Shown here piece by piece: positions 53,885-61,729 of a DNA stretch of 64,000 nucleotides (the stretch's first letter is position 1; each line of letters opens with the position of its first letter). Both the position numbers and the translations under genes were made by a program. Under the pieces are notes generated by a model, which did no database searches, was not told the DNA's origin, and saw nothing but the letters and a program-made list of their open reading frames with translations. The stretch lies in assembly GCA_003228735.1 (NCBI GenBank), contig QIFG01000076.1:30078-94077 (forward strand). The letters run 5' to 3'. The stretch is from Zetaproteobacteria bacterium. Lineage in GTDB: Bacteria > Pseudomonadota > Zetaproteobacteria > Mariprofundales > Mariprofundaceae.

Positions 53885-53984
53885 CCTGTTGGCCGGGCGG
53901 ATAGGTGCGGATAGCTCCCGCACCGAACGGGAAGCACACCCCCTTCCGCCCTGCCTTTTCTAAAGTAGATAAAAATAGAGGTGT

Positions 53985-54599
53985 GTGGAGGTGTGTTTTG
54001 AGCTCAATGAAAAAAAAGCTGTCAGCCAGGACAGCGAGACAAAGAACAGTGCTTTGAAGCCGCAAGACGCTGTCGGGCTCACACTTAATCTTTTTCGTGA
54101 CCGGAAAAACGCGGAGATCATTGCCAAAAATTTTCTACATGATGAAGCACAAGCATTCCTGCACATCGGGGATAGCATGATTAAAGCGGAAAGTGAGGCA
54201 TTGAAATTATTGGAGCAAGTGAAACAGGGAGGCCTATCGGATTTTAGTTCCGGTCATGTGTCAAAGCTGACCTTCCTTGTTGCCTTGGTCATTATGGAAG
54301 ATGACGTAAAACGAAACGCCAACGATGTGTTCGCAAAGGCATTCAAAAAACTCAACAAAATGTATGAAAGTGCCTCCAAAGGCGGCAAGGCACACCATGC
54401 CGAAGACCGACAAGCTTTTAAGAATGACTACAGGCATGAGCGTAAAGAAAACCCTGAAAAACCACGATCAAGAATCATTGATGATCTGACCACTCACTAT
54501 TCATCCCGTCCCCGCACAACTCTGAACACTTGGGCAAAAGACGCTGACATGAAAGATGAATTCATTCGTAAAGGCGGCAGACCGAAAAAGGGGGAGTGA
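53985..54599 (+). CDS. Hypothetical protein, unknown function
   Basis: A 204-residue hydrophilic, mostly helical protein starting at GTG 53985 or GTG 53991. Its middle part (AQAFLHIGDSMIKAESEALK and LTFLVALVIMEDDVKRN) looks alpha-helical, and the basic C-terminus (TTLNTWAKDADMKDEFIRKG, then GRPKKGE) resembles a helix-turn-helix or AT-hook-like end. I recognise no family. Its AT-rich codon use differs from the integrase, pointing to a separate origin within the island. Confidence 0.55.
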   Translation: MEVCFELNEKKAVSQDSETKNSALKPQDAVGLTLNLFRDRKNAEIIAKNFLHDEAQAFLHIGDSMIKAESEALKLLEQVKQGGLSDFSSGHVSKLTFLVALVIMEDDVKRNANDVFAKAFKKLNKMYESASKGGKAHHAEDRQAFKNDYRHERKENPEKPRSRIIDDLTTHYSSRPRTTLNTWAKDADMKDEFIRKGGRPKKGE

Positions 54600-54789
54600 A
54601 CCCCGTATAATGGGGGTTTATGCCCTGCACAATTGGGGATTTATCCCCGTTTAACAGTCGCTCAAATCAAATTTAGGATCGCTTTCTAAGGAGGCGAACC
54701 TCCTTGAGGCAGCAGAAAAATATTCACTATTGGTGTCTGAATCCTACAGACTCTAATACATTGGGACAATTCGAGCGAAAGGGGTCAGA
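54600..54789. other. Spacer with two short G/C-run palindromes
   Basis: Just after the preceding gene, CCCCGTATAATGGGG and GGGGATTTATCCCC form two small inverted repeats. No T-run follows, so termination is unclear. The rest of the 190 bp holds no recognisable gene. Confidence 0.4.
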
Positions 54790-55230
54790 TTGAGAGAGCC
54801 ACACATACTCAAGAAAGGGAAATTGTTCCATGAAAAGATTCAATCCGATTGGATGAAGGAAGCTGAAGGTGATATAAGGATTGAAAAAGGAATAACCAAG
54901 CCAAGTGGGCGCAAAGGCCGGATTGATATCCTTGTAGATCCAGATCGCGAAATGGTGGCAATTGCAGAAGTGAAAGCAACGGATTGGGATCGCATGACTG
55001 AAGTAAATGTTCGGAAAAATGTAAAGCGCCATATTCGTCAAATCTGGAACTACATTGAATCGCAACTTTCAGAAGGGAAAGAGGTGTGTCCTGGAGTGAT
55101 TTTTCCAAAGCGCCCCAAATCATTGAATCGCCTGGAGCTTATTGAGTTATTATTCGAGGAAGTTGGAATTCCAGTTGTTTGGGATGATGAGTCTATAGAA
55201 AAGCATAAGGCTCGCTCTGATTTTTCGTAG
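54790..55230 (+). CDS. PD-(D/E)XK nuclease-like protein in an integron-type gene cassette
   Basis: A 146-residue protein with GRKGRIDILVDPD followed by MVAIAEVKATDWD: an Asp in one strand and an E-x-K in the next, the core pattern of PD-(D/E)XK restriction-like folds. The C-terminal half has RHIRQIWNYIESQL and PKRPKSLNRLELIELLF. The start is TTG at 54790 behind GAAAGGGG. Ten bases after its stop an attC-like site begins, the standard layout of a mobile gene cassette. Nuclease activity is an inference; such folds also occur in regulators and hypothetical cassette proteins. Confidence 0.6.
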   Translation: MREPHILKKGKLFHEKIQSDWMKEAEGDIRIEKGITKPSGRKGRIDILVDPDREMVAIAEVKATDWDRMTEVNVRKNVKRHIRQIWNYIESQLSEGKEVCPGVIFPKRPKSLNRLELIELLFEEVGIPVVWDDESIEKHKARSDFS

Positions 55231-55239
55231 AAAATTGTT

Positions 55240-55312
55240 ATCTAACCAGCCAATCGAGCCAGTCCGCCAAACCACTGCGCGTTTTCGCGTCGGCTGGGCC
55301 TGGCCGTTAGAA
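55240..55312 (+). other. Integron attC-like recombination site
   Basis: It begins with ATCTAAC (fits RYYYAAC) and ends with GTTAGAA (fits GTTRRRY except the last base). The arms between are imperfectly complementary (CTAAC/GTTAG, GCCA/TGGC, AGCC/GGCT) with a central CGCGTTTTCGCG hairpin. Length 73 bp. Position right after a small gene and before bioB fits a lone cassette. No integron integrase is in the window. Confidence 0.65.
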
Positions 55313-55322
55313 ATATTCCCAG

Positions 55323-56297
55323 TTAGGCATTTGCAATACGGCGGGTTGAGGGCGTTGGTTTTTCTTCGGCGCGGAGGCCGAGTTTTTTGAACAGGGCCTG
55401 ATCGCGCTCGACTGCGGCATTGCCAGTAGTAAGCAGTTTCTCGCCGTAGAAGATCGAGTTGGCGCCAGCCAGGAAACAGAGCGCCTGCATTTCATCACTC
55501 ATTTCCTCACGTCCCGCTGAAAGCCGCACATGGCTGGCAGGCATCGTAATGCGGGCAACGGCAATAGTGCGCACGAACTCAAGCGAATCGATCCCTTTCA
55601 CTTCTTCCAGAGGCGTGCCGGGAATCTGTACGAGCAGGTTGATCGGTACGGATTCAGGATGCGGATTCATATGCGCCAGCTCGGCAATCATGCCCGCCCT
55701 CTGTCGGCGCGATTCGCCCATGCCGACGATGCCGCCGCAGCAGATATTGATGCCTGCCGCGCGCACCTGCTGCAAGGTGTCGAGCCGCTCCTTATATGTG
55801 TGCGTGCTGACGATCTCTTTGTAGTAATCCGGGGAGGTGTCGATGTTGTGGTTGTAATAATCCAGCCCGGCCTCTGCCAGTTGCTTTGCCTGTCCGCCAT
55901 TTAGCATGCCAAGCGTGGCGCAGGTTTCCAGACCGAGGGATTTGACCTCGTGCACAATGTCCAAAACACGTTCGAAGGATTTACCCTTCGGCTCACGCCA
56001 GGCAGCCCCCATGCAGAAGCGGCTGGCGCCATTCGACTTGGCCAGCCGGGCGGCCTCAATGACCTCGTCCGCCGCCATCAGCCTTTCGGGCTTCAGTTCA
56101 GTGTCATTGCCTGCGCTTTGTGAGCAGTACTTGCAGTCCTCGGTGCAGCCGCCGGTCTTGATCGAAAGCAGGGTGGAAAGCTGGATTTCATTCGCATCGA
56201 AATGCGCCCGGTGCGACTGCTGGGCGCAAAATATGAGATCGTTGAAAGGCAGCGAAAACAACTGCTCAATCTCTTCAATGCTCCAATCATAACGCAT
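55323..56297 (-). CDS. bioB: Biotin synthase
   Basis: Radical SAM enzyme of 324 residues with the cluster motif [13 protein letters not shown] and the family stretches [27 protein letters not shown] and [12 protein letters not shown]. It inserts sulfur into dethiobiotin using a 4Fe-4S and a 2Fe-2S cluster. I chose ATG 56297 ([20 protein letters not shown]); the longer frame overlaps ptsI. It follows ptsI on the same strand by about 77 bases. Confidence 0.95.
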   Translation of the reverse strand: MRYDWSIEEIEQLFSLPFNDLIFCAQQSHRAHFDANEIQLSTLLSIKTGGCTEDCKYCSQSAGNDTELKPERLMAADEVIEAARLAKSNGASRFCMGAAWREPKGKSFERVLDIVHEVKSLGLETCATLGMLNGGQAKQLAEAGLDYYNHNIDTSPDYYKEIVSTHTYKERLDTLQQVRAAGINICCGGIVGMGESRRQRAGMIAELAHMNPHPESVPINLLVQIPGTPLEEVKGIDSLEFVRTIAVARITMPASHVRLSAGREEMSDEMQALCFLAGANSIFYGEKLLTTGNAAVERDQALFKKLGLRAEEKPTPSTRRIANA

Positions 56298-56374
56298 ATA
56301 AAACTCCGGCTTGGTAAACTTGAATGCGGTGAATGGTAAACGGACTGCGGGCGTTCGGCAAAAGGGTTTATTCT

Positions 56375-58036
56375 TTAGTCTTCCTGACAGTCCTTGTTGG
56401 CGCATAGTTCACGCAGGCGCTTACGGGTGGGCAGGATATTGCTCAGGCTCATCGACAGGGAATCAAATCCCATCCTGAGCAGGGTTTCAGACCATTGCGG
56501 ATCGGCTGCCAACTCACCGCACATGGCAATGGGAATGCCCTTCTTTTTGGCTCCCTGCACAGCCAGTTCCAGAAGCCGGTAAATGGCGTGGTGCGAGGGG
56601 TTGTAAATACCGGCCACTTCCTCGTCGGCGCGATCGGTCGCCAGGGTGTACTGGATCAGGTCATTCGTGCCGACAGAGAAGAAATCACTGACCTCGGCAA
56701 GTTCTTCCGCAATCAAAGCCGCAGCTGGAATCTCGATCATGGTGCCCAGCGGGGTGGGTGTATGAATATCGAGTTCGCGCCGGCACTCATCCAGCATGGC
56801 ACGGGTTTGTTGCACTTCTTCAACGCTGACCACCATGGGAATCAGCAGGTCTAACGGCCCCTCAGCACTGGCGCGAACCAGAGCCCGGAGCTGGGTGCGC
56901 AGGATATCCGGGCAATGCAGCAGCAGGCGTATGCCGCGCATGCCCATGGCCGGGTTATCTCCCATCCAGGCATGTCCCGACATGTGCTCAAACAGGGCCT
57001 GCTTGTCGCCGCCGATATCAAGCAGGCGGAAGGTCACCGGCTTGCCCTGCATGCCTTGCACGATCTGCCGGTAATGGACAAACTGCTCTTCTTCATCAGG
57101 GGGTGATGTGCTATTGAGGAACAGAAACTCGGTGCGATACAGACCGATGCCATCCACGCCGATTTCTCTGGCCAGCGGCAACTCTTCAATAAACTCCATG
57201 TTTGCCATAAGCGGCAGCGCCTGACCGTCGGCGCTGATGGAAGGCAGGTCGGCGAAGGACATCAGGTCTGATTTGCTGGCATGGATTTCGCTGGCGATGT
57301 TCCTGTAGCGGGCCAGTTCTTCCTCGTCCGGATTCAGAATCCATTCGTTATTGTTACCGTTGATAACAAGGGTATCGCCTTCTTTTGCGCGCTCCCTGAT
57401 GCCGGTCGCTCCGATCAGTGCGGGCAGTCCGACGCCTCGGGCCACGATCACTGTGTGGCTGTTGGCGCCACCCTTCTCCGCCACAAATCCGGCCAGTCCC
57501 TGATGCCAGATATGCACGGCATCACTCGGGCTGAAGCTTTCACCGACCAGAATGGTGGCCTGATCATGCTGTCCGAAGTCCATATCGCGGCTGTCGGCCA
57601 GGTTGTTCAATACACGCTGGCCGACCTGTTCCACATCGCTTTTCTTGCTGCGCAGGTATTCGTCTTCGATGTCGTCAAAGATGGCTTCAATGACATCCAA
57701 CTGTCGACTCAAGGCCCACTCGGCATTGATATGTTTACTGTCGATCAGTTTTCTGGCGCCATTCGTCAGTTCAGGATCCTGCAGGAGCATGCAGTGTGCA
57801 TCGAGAATATGTGCGGGGTCTTTGCTGCGGACATCGGCCAGGCTTGCCTGCTGCTGTTCCAGTTGGGCAATCGAATCCTGAATGGCCTGATGCAGGCGTT
57901 CGATCTCACGGGACACATCGCCTGCTTCGATATAAAACTCGGGAACGGGACTGCGGCCGGCCACAATCTTCTGCACCCTGCCGACAGCAATGCCGGTACT
58001 GGCGGCTGCGGCCTTGCCCCGGCCATATTCCAGCAT
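56375..58036 (-). CDS. ptsI: PTS enzyme I (phosphoenolpyruvate-protein phosphotransferase)
   Basis: EI of 553 residues: N-terminal HPr-binding domain, the phospho-histidine motif [19 protein letters not shown], and the C-terminal PEP-binding barrel with [20 protein letters not shown] and [14 protein letters not shown]. It transfers phosphate from PEP to HPr. No N-terminal GAF domain is present, so it is the carbohydrate-type EI form and not PtsP. It follows the HPr gene by two bases. Confidence 0.95.
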   Translation of the reverse strand: MLEYGRGKAAAASTGIAVGRVQKIVAGRSPVPEFYIEAGDVSREIERLHQAIQDSIAQLEQQQASLADVRSKDPAHILDAHCMLLQDPELTNGARKLIDSKHINAEWALSRQLDVIEAIFDDIEDEYLRSKKSDVEQVGQRVLNNLADSRDMDFGQHDQATILVGESFSPSDAVHIWHQGLAGFVAEKGGANSHTVIVARGVGLPALIGATGIRERAKEGDTLVINGNNNEWILNPDEEELARYRNIASEIHASKSDLMSFADLPSISADGQALPLMANMEFIEELPLAREIGVDGIGLYRTEFLFLNSTSPPDEEEQFVHYRQIVQGMQGKPVTFRLLDIGGDKQALFEHMSGHAWMGDNPAMGMRGIRLLLHCPDILRTQLRALVRASAEGPLDLLIPMVVSVEEVQQTRAMLDECRRELDIHTPTPLGTMIEIPAAALIAEELAEVSDFFSVGTNDLIQYTLATDRADEEVAGIYNPSHHAIYRLLELAVQGAKKKGIPIAMCGELAADPQWSETLLRMGFDSLSMSLSNILPTRKRLRELCANKDCQED

Positions 58037-58038
58037 GC

Positions 58039-58308
58039 CTATTGCTCTTCCCCGAAGCGGGAGTTTATGAGGGTTTCCAACTGGTCGAGTGCAGCTTCTG
58101 CATCACTGCCTTTTGCACGGAGGATGATTTCCGTGCCCTTGCCGGCAGCCAGCATCATGATGCCCATAATACTCTTGCCGTTGACTTCCACGGACCCCTT
58201 CACGAGCGAAATCTTGCTTGTAAAGGCGCTGGCCTCCGTAGCAAGGTGAGCTGAGGCGCGGGCATGCAGGCCGAGCTTGTTTCGTATGATGACCTGTCGT
58301 TCAGGCAT
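58039..58308 (-). CDS. ptsH: HPr phosphocarrier protein
   Basis: From ATG 58308 the protein places the phospho-histidine in KLGLHARASA exactly at H15 and the HPr kinase target in NGKSIMGIM exactly at S46, which supports this start over a GTG five codons earlier. A GGAG ribosome site is eight bases upstream. Having both H15 and S46 fits the presence of hprK nearby. The start overlaps the EIIA(Man) gene end by a few bases. Confidence 0.95.
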   Translation of the reverse strand: MPERQVIIRNKLGLHARASAHLATEASAFTSKISLVKGSVEVNGKSIMGIMMLAAGKGTEIILRAKGSDAEAALDQLETLINSRFGEEQ

Positions 58309-58717
58309 TTTTTTCTTCTCCACTGAGCAGTTCGGAAGCTAGATGAATGTGATGCCGACCGGCCACCTGCACCTGTCTGGCCAGTTCGTGTATGTCGGAA
58401 AGCGTTTTTCGCAATGTCGCTGCCTTGACCAGCATCGGCAGGTTAAGGCCGGACAGCACCTCCACTCGGTTTTCTTCAAGGCAGGACAAGGCGAGATTGC
58501 ATGGCGTGCCGCCGAACATATCAGACAAGAGAAGCACGCCCTCGCCGGCATCGCAGCGCCCGATGAGCTTTTGCAGGCGCTCCTTGCATGCGTCTACGTC
58601 CGCATCGGCGCCAATGCTCAGCGTTTCCGTCAGCGCTTGCGGGCCGACAACATGCTCTACCGCGCGCAACATCTCGCCGGCGATTTGTTCGTGTGCAACA
58701 AGAACGATGCCGATCAT
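58301..58717 (-). CDS. PTS EIIA, mannose/fructose-type family
   Basis: A 138-residue EIIA(Man) domain beginning MIGIVLVAHEQIAGEML, where H9 is the phosphorylation site, with LLSDMFGGTPCNLALSCL in the middle. No EIIB, EIIC or EIID of the mannose family is present, so this protein is likely regulatory, as in the proteobacterial hprK/PTS cluster. A MITE-like element separates it from rapZ. Confidence 0.9.
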   Translation of the reverse strand: MIGIVLVAHEQIAGEMLRAVEHVVGPQALTETLSIGADADVDACKERLQKLIGRCDAGEGVLLLSDMFGGTPCNLALSCLEENRVEVLSGLNLPMLVKAATLRKTLSDIHELARQVQVAGRHHIHLASELLSGEEKNA

Positions 58718-58721
58718 GAGA

Positions 58722-58887
58722 AGGGCCTGTTAACGCTAATTATAATTGTAGCGACGGGGCCATTCATCGTTGCTTGTCGTTCATTTGGACTCACCAAATC
58801 TCACTCCTTGCGCCTTGACTGATCTCATCTGTTTCGAACACATTCGGGACAGCAGCGCTTCAATCATCATTAGTGTTAACAGGCCCT
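58722..58887. mobile_element. MITE-like element, GTTAACACTAA family, short form
   Basis: Left end AGGGCCTGTTAACGCTAAT and right end ATTAGTGTTAACAGGCCCT are inverted complements with one difference. The right interior, read on the minus strand, matches the left interior of the 46571 element (CAAGGCGCAAGGAGTGAGA, AACGACAAGCAACGATGAA). It sits between rapZ and the EIIA gene, and its right end is read as the last codons of rapZ. Confidence 0.85.
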
Positions 58888-59747
58888 AATTCCCGATGGC
58901 GAATCAGTGGCTTGGCCAAGCGCTCTTGCCGCATCCATTCGGCCACGCGCTCCACCATGTATACCGATCGGTGTCGCCCACCACTGCAGCCGATGGCCAG
59001 AGTGAAGTACTGCTTGCGCTCATTTTTCAGCATGGGCCAGAGGAAATTCAGCCAGGAGCGAAGCTGGTTCGCGGCCTGGCCAACCTCGGCATGGGATTCC
59101 AGAAACTGGCACACCTCTAGATCCCGGCCGGTCAGGTTCGCCAGCTCATGCTGGTAATGCGGGTTGGGGAGAAAACGCATGTCGACCACCATATCTGCAT
59201 CCAGGGGCAGACCGCGCTGGTAGCTGAATGAAATCAGGGAAACTGTGATTTCCTGTTCCGGAACTTCATCCAACTGACGCCAGTAGGACTCCACAAGATC
59301 GGCAAGCTCGTACGGAGTCAGGCTGGAGCTGTCCAGCACCAGGTCGGCCAGATCGCGAACGGTGAACATCGCCTGCCGCTCGGCTTCAATGGCCTGTCCC
59401 AGTTCCTGATCCGGAGCGAAGGGATGTCTGCGGCGAAGGGTGGAAAAGCGGCGAAGCAATGATTCGCTGCTGGCGTCAACGTAGAGCAGTTGCCAGTTCT
59501 TGTGCTGGGCGAGCATGTTTTTAAGAGCGGCGTACAACTGCTCCGGATCGGGGCTGCTGCGCATATCCATACACATGGCCGAAGGGTTGCCGTGCTTTTT
59601 CGTCAGCCTTGCCCATTCGGGCAGCATATCCAGCGGCAGGTTGTCCGTGCAGAAGCAGCCCAGGTCCTCCAGTGCATGCAAAGCGGTGCTCTTCCCGGCC
59701 CCGGAGAGGCCGGTGATGACCATCAGGGGTTTGTCTTTCTGTGTCAC
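58860..59747 (-). CDS. rapZ: RNase adapter/nucleotide-binding protein RapZ
   Basis: P-loop protein: Walker A VITGLSGAGKSTALHALED, DMRSSPDPEQLYAALKN, FSYQRGLPLDADMVVDMRFL and the C-terminal domain ALAIGCSGGRHRSVYMVERV. In enterobacteria RapZ directs RNase E to the GlmZ sRNA. I chose GTG 59747, which overlaps the hprK stop as GTGA; the longer frame lies in hprK. The last codons (GPVNTNDD and stop) come from the end of a MITE, so the native C-terminus has been replaced. Confidence 0.93.
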   Translation of the reverse strand: MTQKDKPLMVITGLSGAGKSTALHALEDLGCFCTDNLPLDMLPEWARLTKKHGNPSAMCMDMRSSPDPEQLYAALKNMLAQHKNWQLLYVDASSESLLRRFSTLRRRHPFAPDQELGQAIEAERQAMFTVRDLADLVLDSSSLTPYELADLVESYWRQLDEVPEQEITVSLISFSYQRGLPLDADMVVDMRFLPNPHYQHELANLTGRDLEVCQFLESHAEVGQAANQLRSWLNFLWPMLKNERKQYFTLAIGCSGGRHRSVYMVERVAEWMRQERLAKPLIRHRELGPVNTNDD

Positions 59748-60691
59748 TCCTGGCCTTTCTGGATTCTGTCTTCCAGCGCTTCCATGAAGGCCTTGCTGCT
59801 GTCCACGCCGCGCATAATGAGCAAGTGGTTGCGGGCTGCAACCTCTACAAGAACGGCCAGCGAACGGCCGGGGCGAATAGGGATCAATACCTTGGAAAGC
59901 CGTACGCCATGCAGTTTGGTTTCCCACTCGCTCATCAGCAGCCGGTCTTCGCCTGACATTTGATCCCAGTGTACGGCCTCGACAACCAGGCCGACGCGCT
60001 TGGTGTCCGTCAGGGATGCCGCGCCGAACAGGTCGCGCACATTCAGTACGCCCAGGCCGCGTATTTCCATATGATAGCGCAAGGCTTTCGGGCTGCGGCC
60101 AACGAGAACATTCGGCCCTTCGCGCACCAGCTCCACCATGTCATCTGCAATCAGGCGGTGCCCACGTGTAATCAGCTCCAGTGCGATTTCACTCTTGCCA
60201 ATACCACTGGCGCCGGTAAGCAATACGCCCAGGCCGTACACATCCATATAGACGCCATGCTGGTAGGTGCGAGGTGAAAGCTGATGCGTCAGGAACAGAA
60301 TCATATCCGTGATGAAATCGGACGTTTCCATGTCTGAAATGAGCAATGGGGTATGGGTGCGTTTGGCAGCCTCAACGAAGTAATCAGGCGGCTGCATGCC
60401 AAGCGTGATAACCAGGCAGGCCAGTTCGAGATCAAACAGGGAATCAACGTATTGCTTTCGCTTTTCTGCCGGTTGCGTGTCGAGATAGTCCAGGCCTGTT
60501 TTCCCGATGACCTGCAAGAGGTGGGGGTTCAGCCCTTGCAGGAAACCTGCCAGGGCAAAAGACGGCTTTTGCACCCGCGCGCGGTCTAGGAACCGGTCCA
60601 GCCCGGCCTCTCCGGCCAGCAGGCGCAGGCTCATCCCCTCGCCTTGCTCCTTGAGCAATTCCTTGATGCTGATATGTAAGCCTTTATTCAT
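59744..60691 (-). CDS. hprK: HPr kinase/phosphorylase
   Basis: A 315-residue HprK with an N-terminal regulatory domain and a C-terminal catalytic domain: Walker A LLTGASGIGKSEIALEL, HRLIADDMVEL and the family signature EIRGLGVLNVRDLFG. It phosphorylates HPr on Ser46 and reverses this. In proteobacteria it belongs to regulatory PTS clusters. It overlaps ptsN upstream (ATGA) and rapZ downstream (GTGA). Confidence 0.95.
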   Translation of the reverse strand: MNKGLHISIKELLKEQGEGMSLRLLAGEAGLDRFLDRARVQKPSFALAGFLQGLNPHLLQVIGKTGLDYLDTQPAEKRKQYVDSLFDLELACLVITLGMQPPDYFVEAAKRTHTPLLISDMETSDFITDMILFLTHQLSPRTYQHGVYMDVYGLGVLLTGASGIGKSEIALELITRGHRLIADDMVELVREGPNVLVGRSPKALRYHMEIRGLGVLNVRDLFGAASLTDTKRVGLVVEAVHWDQMSGEDRLLMSEWETKLHGVRLSKVLIPIRPGRSLAVLVEVAARNHLLIMRGVDSSKAFMEALEDRIQKGQE

Positions 60692-61143
60692 GCCGCTTGC
60701 CTGACGGGAGGCGGGAACAGGGCGGAAACGGCCTCGGCTGATTCGGCTTGCATGATGGCCTGGCGCACCTGCTCGCTTTTCAGAATACGCGCAAGATGAG
60801 CCAGCAGATCAAGATGGGCCTGGTCTTCATTGTCCGGCGCGAGTAAGAGCACAACAATGTGAACGGGCTGGCCATCAATGGAATCAAAGTCTATTCCTTG
60901 CATGTGCCGCACGATGGCGATGATGGGAGAGGTCAAGTCTGCCAGCCGGCCGTGCGGGATGGCTACGCCATGGCCGATGCCCGTGCTGCCGAGCTTTTCA
61001 CGGGCCGAGATTACTTCCAGGGCCTGATCAGCATCGATATTCGGGATCAGACCGGTGATTTCGATCAGCAACGAGCGCTTGCTGCCGGCCTTGGAATTCA
61101 GCAGCAAGCGTTCCGGCGGAATCAGGGTGTTCAGTGCTGTCAT
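60688..61143 (-). CDS. ptsN: PTS EIIA-Ntr
   Basis: A 151-residue PTS_EIIA type-2 protein with LGSTGIGHGVAIPHGRLADL holding the phosphorylated histidine and HIVVLLLAPDNEDQAHLDLL. It is a regulator of potassium, phosphate and sigma-54-linked functions in other bacteria. It overlaps both hpf (ATGA) and hprK. Confidence 0.93.
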   Translation of the reverse strand: MTALNTLIPPERLLLNSKAGSKRSLLIEITGLIPNIDADQALEVISAREKLGSTGIGHGVAIPHGRLADLTSPIIAIVRHMQGIDFDSIDGQPVHIVVLLLAPDNEDQAHLDLLAHLARILKSEQVRQAIMQAESAEAVSALFPPPVRQAA

Positions 61144-61709
61144 GCCGGTTCGGGTTCGATCCAGCCCAGCTTGCCGTCAGTCCTTCTGTATAACACATTC
61201 AATCCGCCTGATTCCTGATTGGTAAATACCAGTACGGGTTGGTGAGAGGCAAGCTCCAGCTGCATCACCGCCTCATCAACAGACATGGGCTTGGCATGAA
61301 TATGCTCCTGATGCAGCACCTCGGGCTGATGATCTTCGGCAAGCTCCTCATGCTCTTCTGACGTGTGCAGTATGCGATGTGAAACCTTTATTTCCCGGCC
61401 CACGCGCTGGCCGTGCTGGGCCTGATGTTTGTTCAGTTTGTTGCGGTAACGCTTCAGTTGGCGGTTGATTTTGTCGACCACGCCATCGATTGAGGCATAC
61501 ATGTCCTCGGTTTCGTGGCGTCCGTGGATATTGATGCCGCTGGCGTGAATGGTCACCTCCGCCCGCTGTCTGAATTTCTCAACCGAAAGGACAACATGTG
61601 CATTCACCATATGATCCATAAAGTGATTTAGATGGTTAAGCTTATCGCTCACATAGTCTTTCAGGGGATCTGTGAGTTCCACATGGCGTCCGGTAATTGA
61701 AACTTGCAT
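61140..61709 (-). CDS. hpf: Ribosome hibernation-promoting factor, long form
   Basis: A 189-residue protein with the N-terminal HPF/RaiA fold (MQVSITGRHVELTDPLKDYV, VTIHASGINIHGRHETEDMY ASIDGVVDK) and a C-terminal dimerisation domain (KPMSVDEAVMQLELASHQPV, then LVFTNQESGGLNVLYRRTDG). The long form can dimerise 70S ribosomes to 100S without RMF. It stands directly after rpoN, as in most proteobacteria. Confidence 0.93.
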   Translation of the reverse strand: MQVSITGRHVELTDPLKDYVSDKLNHLNHFMDHMVNAHVVLSVEKFRQRAEVTIHASGINIHGRHETEDMYASIDGVVDKINRQLKRYRNKLNKHQAQHGQRVGREIKVSHRILHTSEEHEELAEDHQPEVLHQEHIHAKPMSVDEAVMQLELASHQPVLVFTNQESGGLNVLYRRTDGKLGWIEPEPA

Positions 61710-61729
61710 GTACTCCTCCGTATGTCTTG

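Noticed and set aside
55240..55312. The palindrome as a simple Rho-independent terminator
   Set aside because: There is no T-tract on either strand, and the RYYYAAC/GTTRRR ends with interrupted complementarity fit attC better, although this remains unproven.
59748..59927. Sixty-residue N-terminal extension of RapZ
   Set aside because: It lies entirely within hprK in another frame. GTG 59747 with a GTGA overlap gives the family N-terminus immediately before the Walker A motif.
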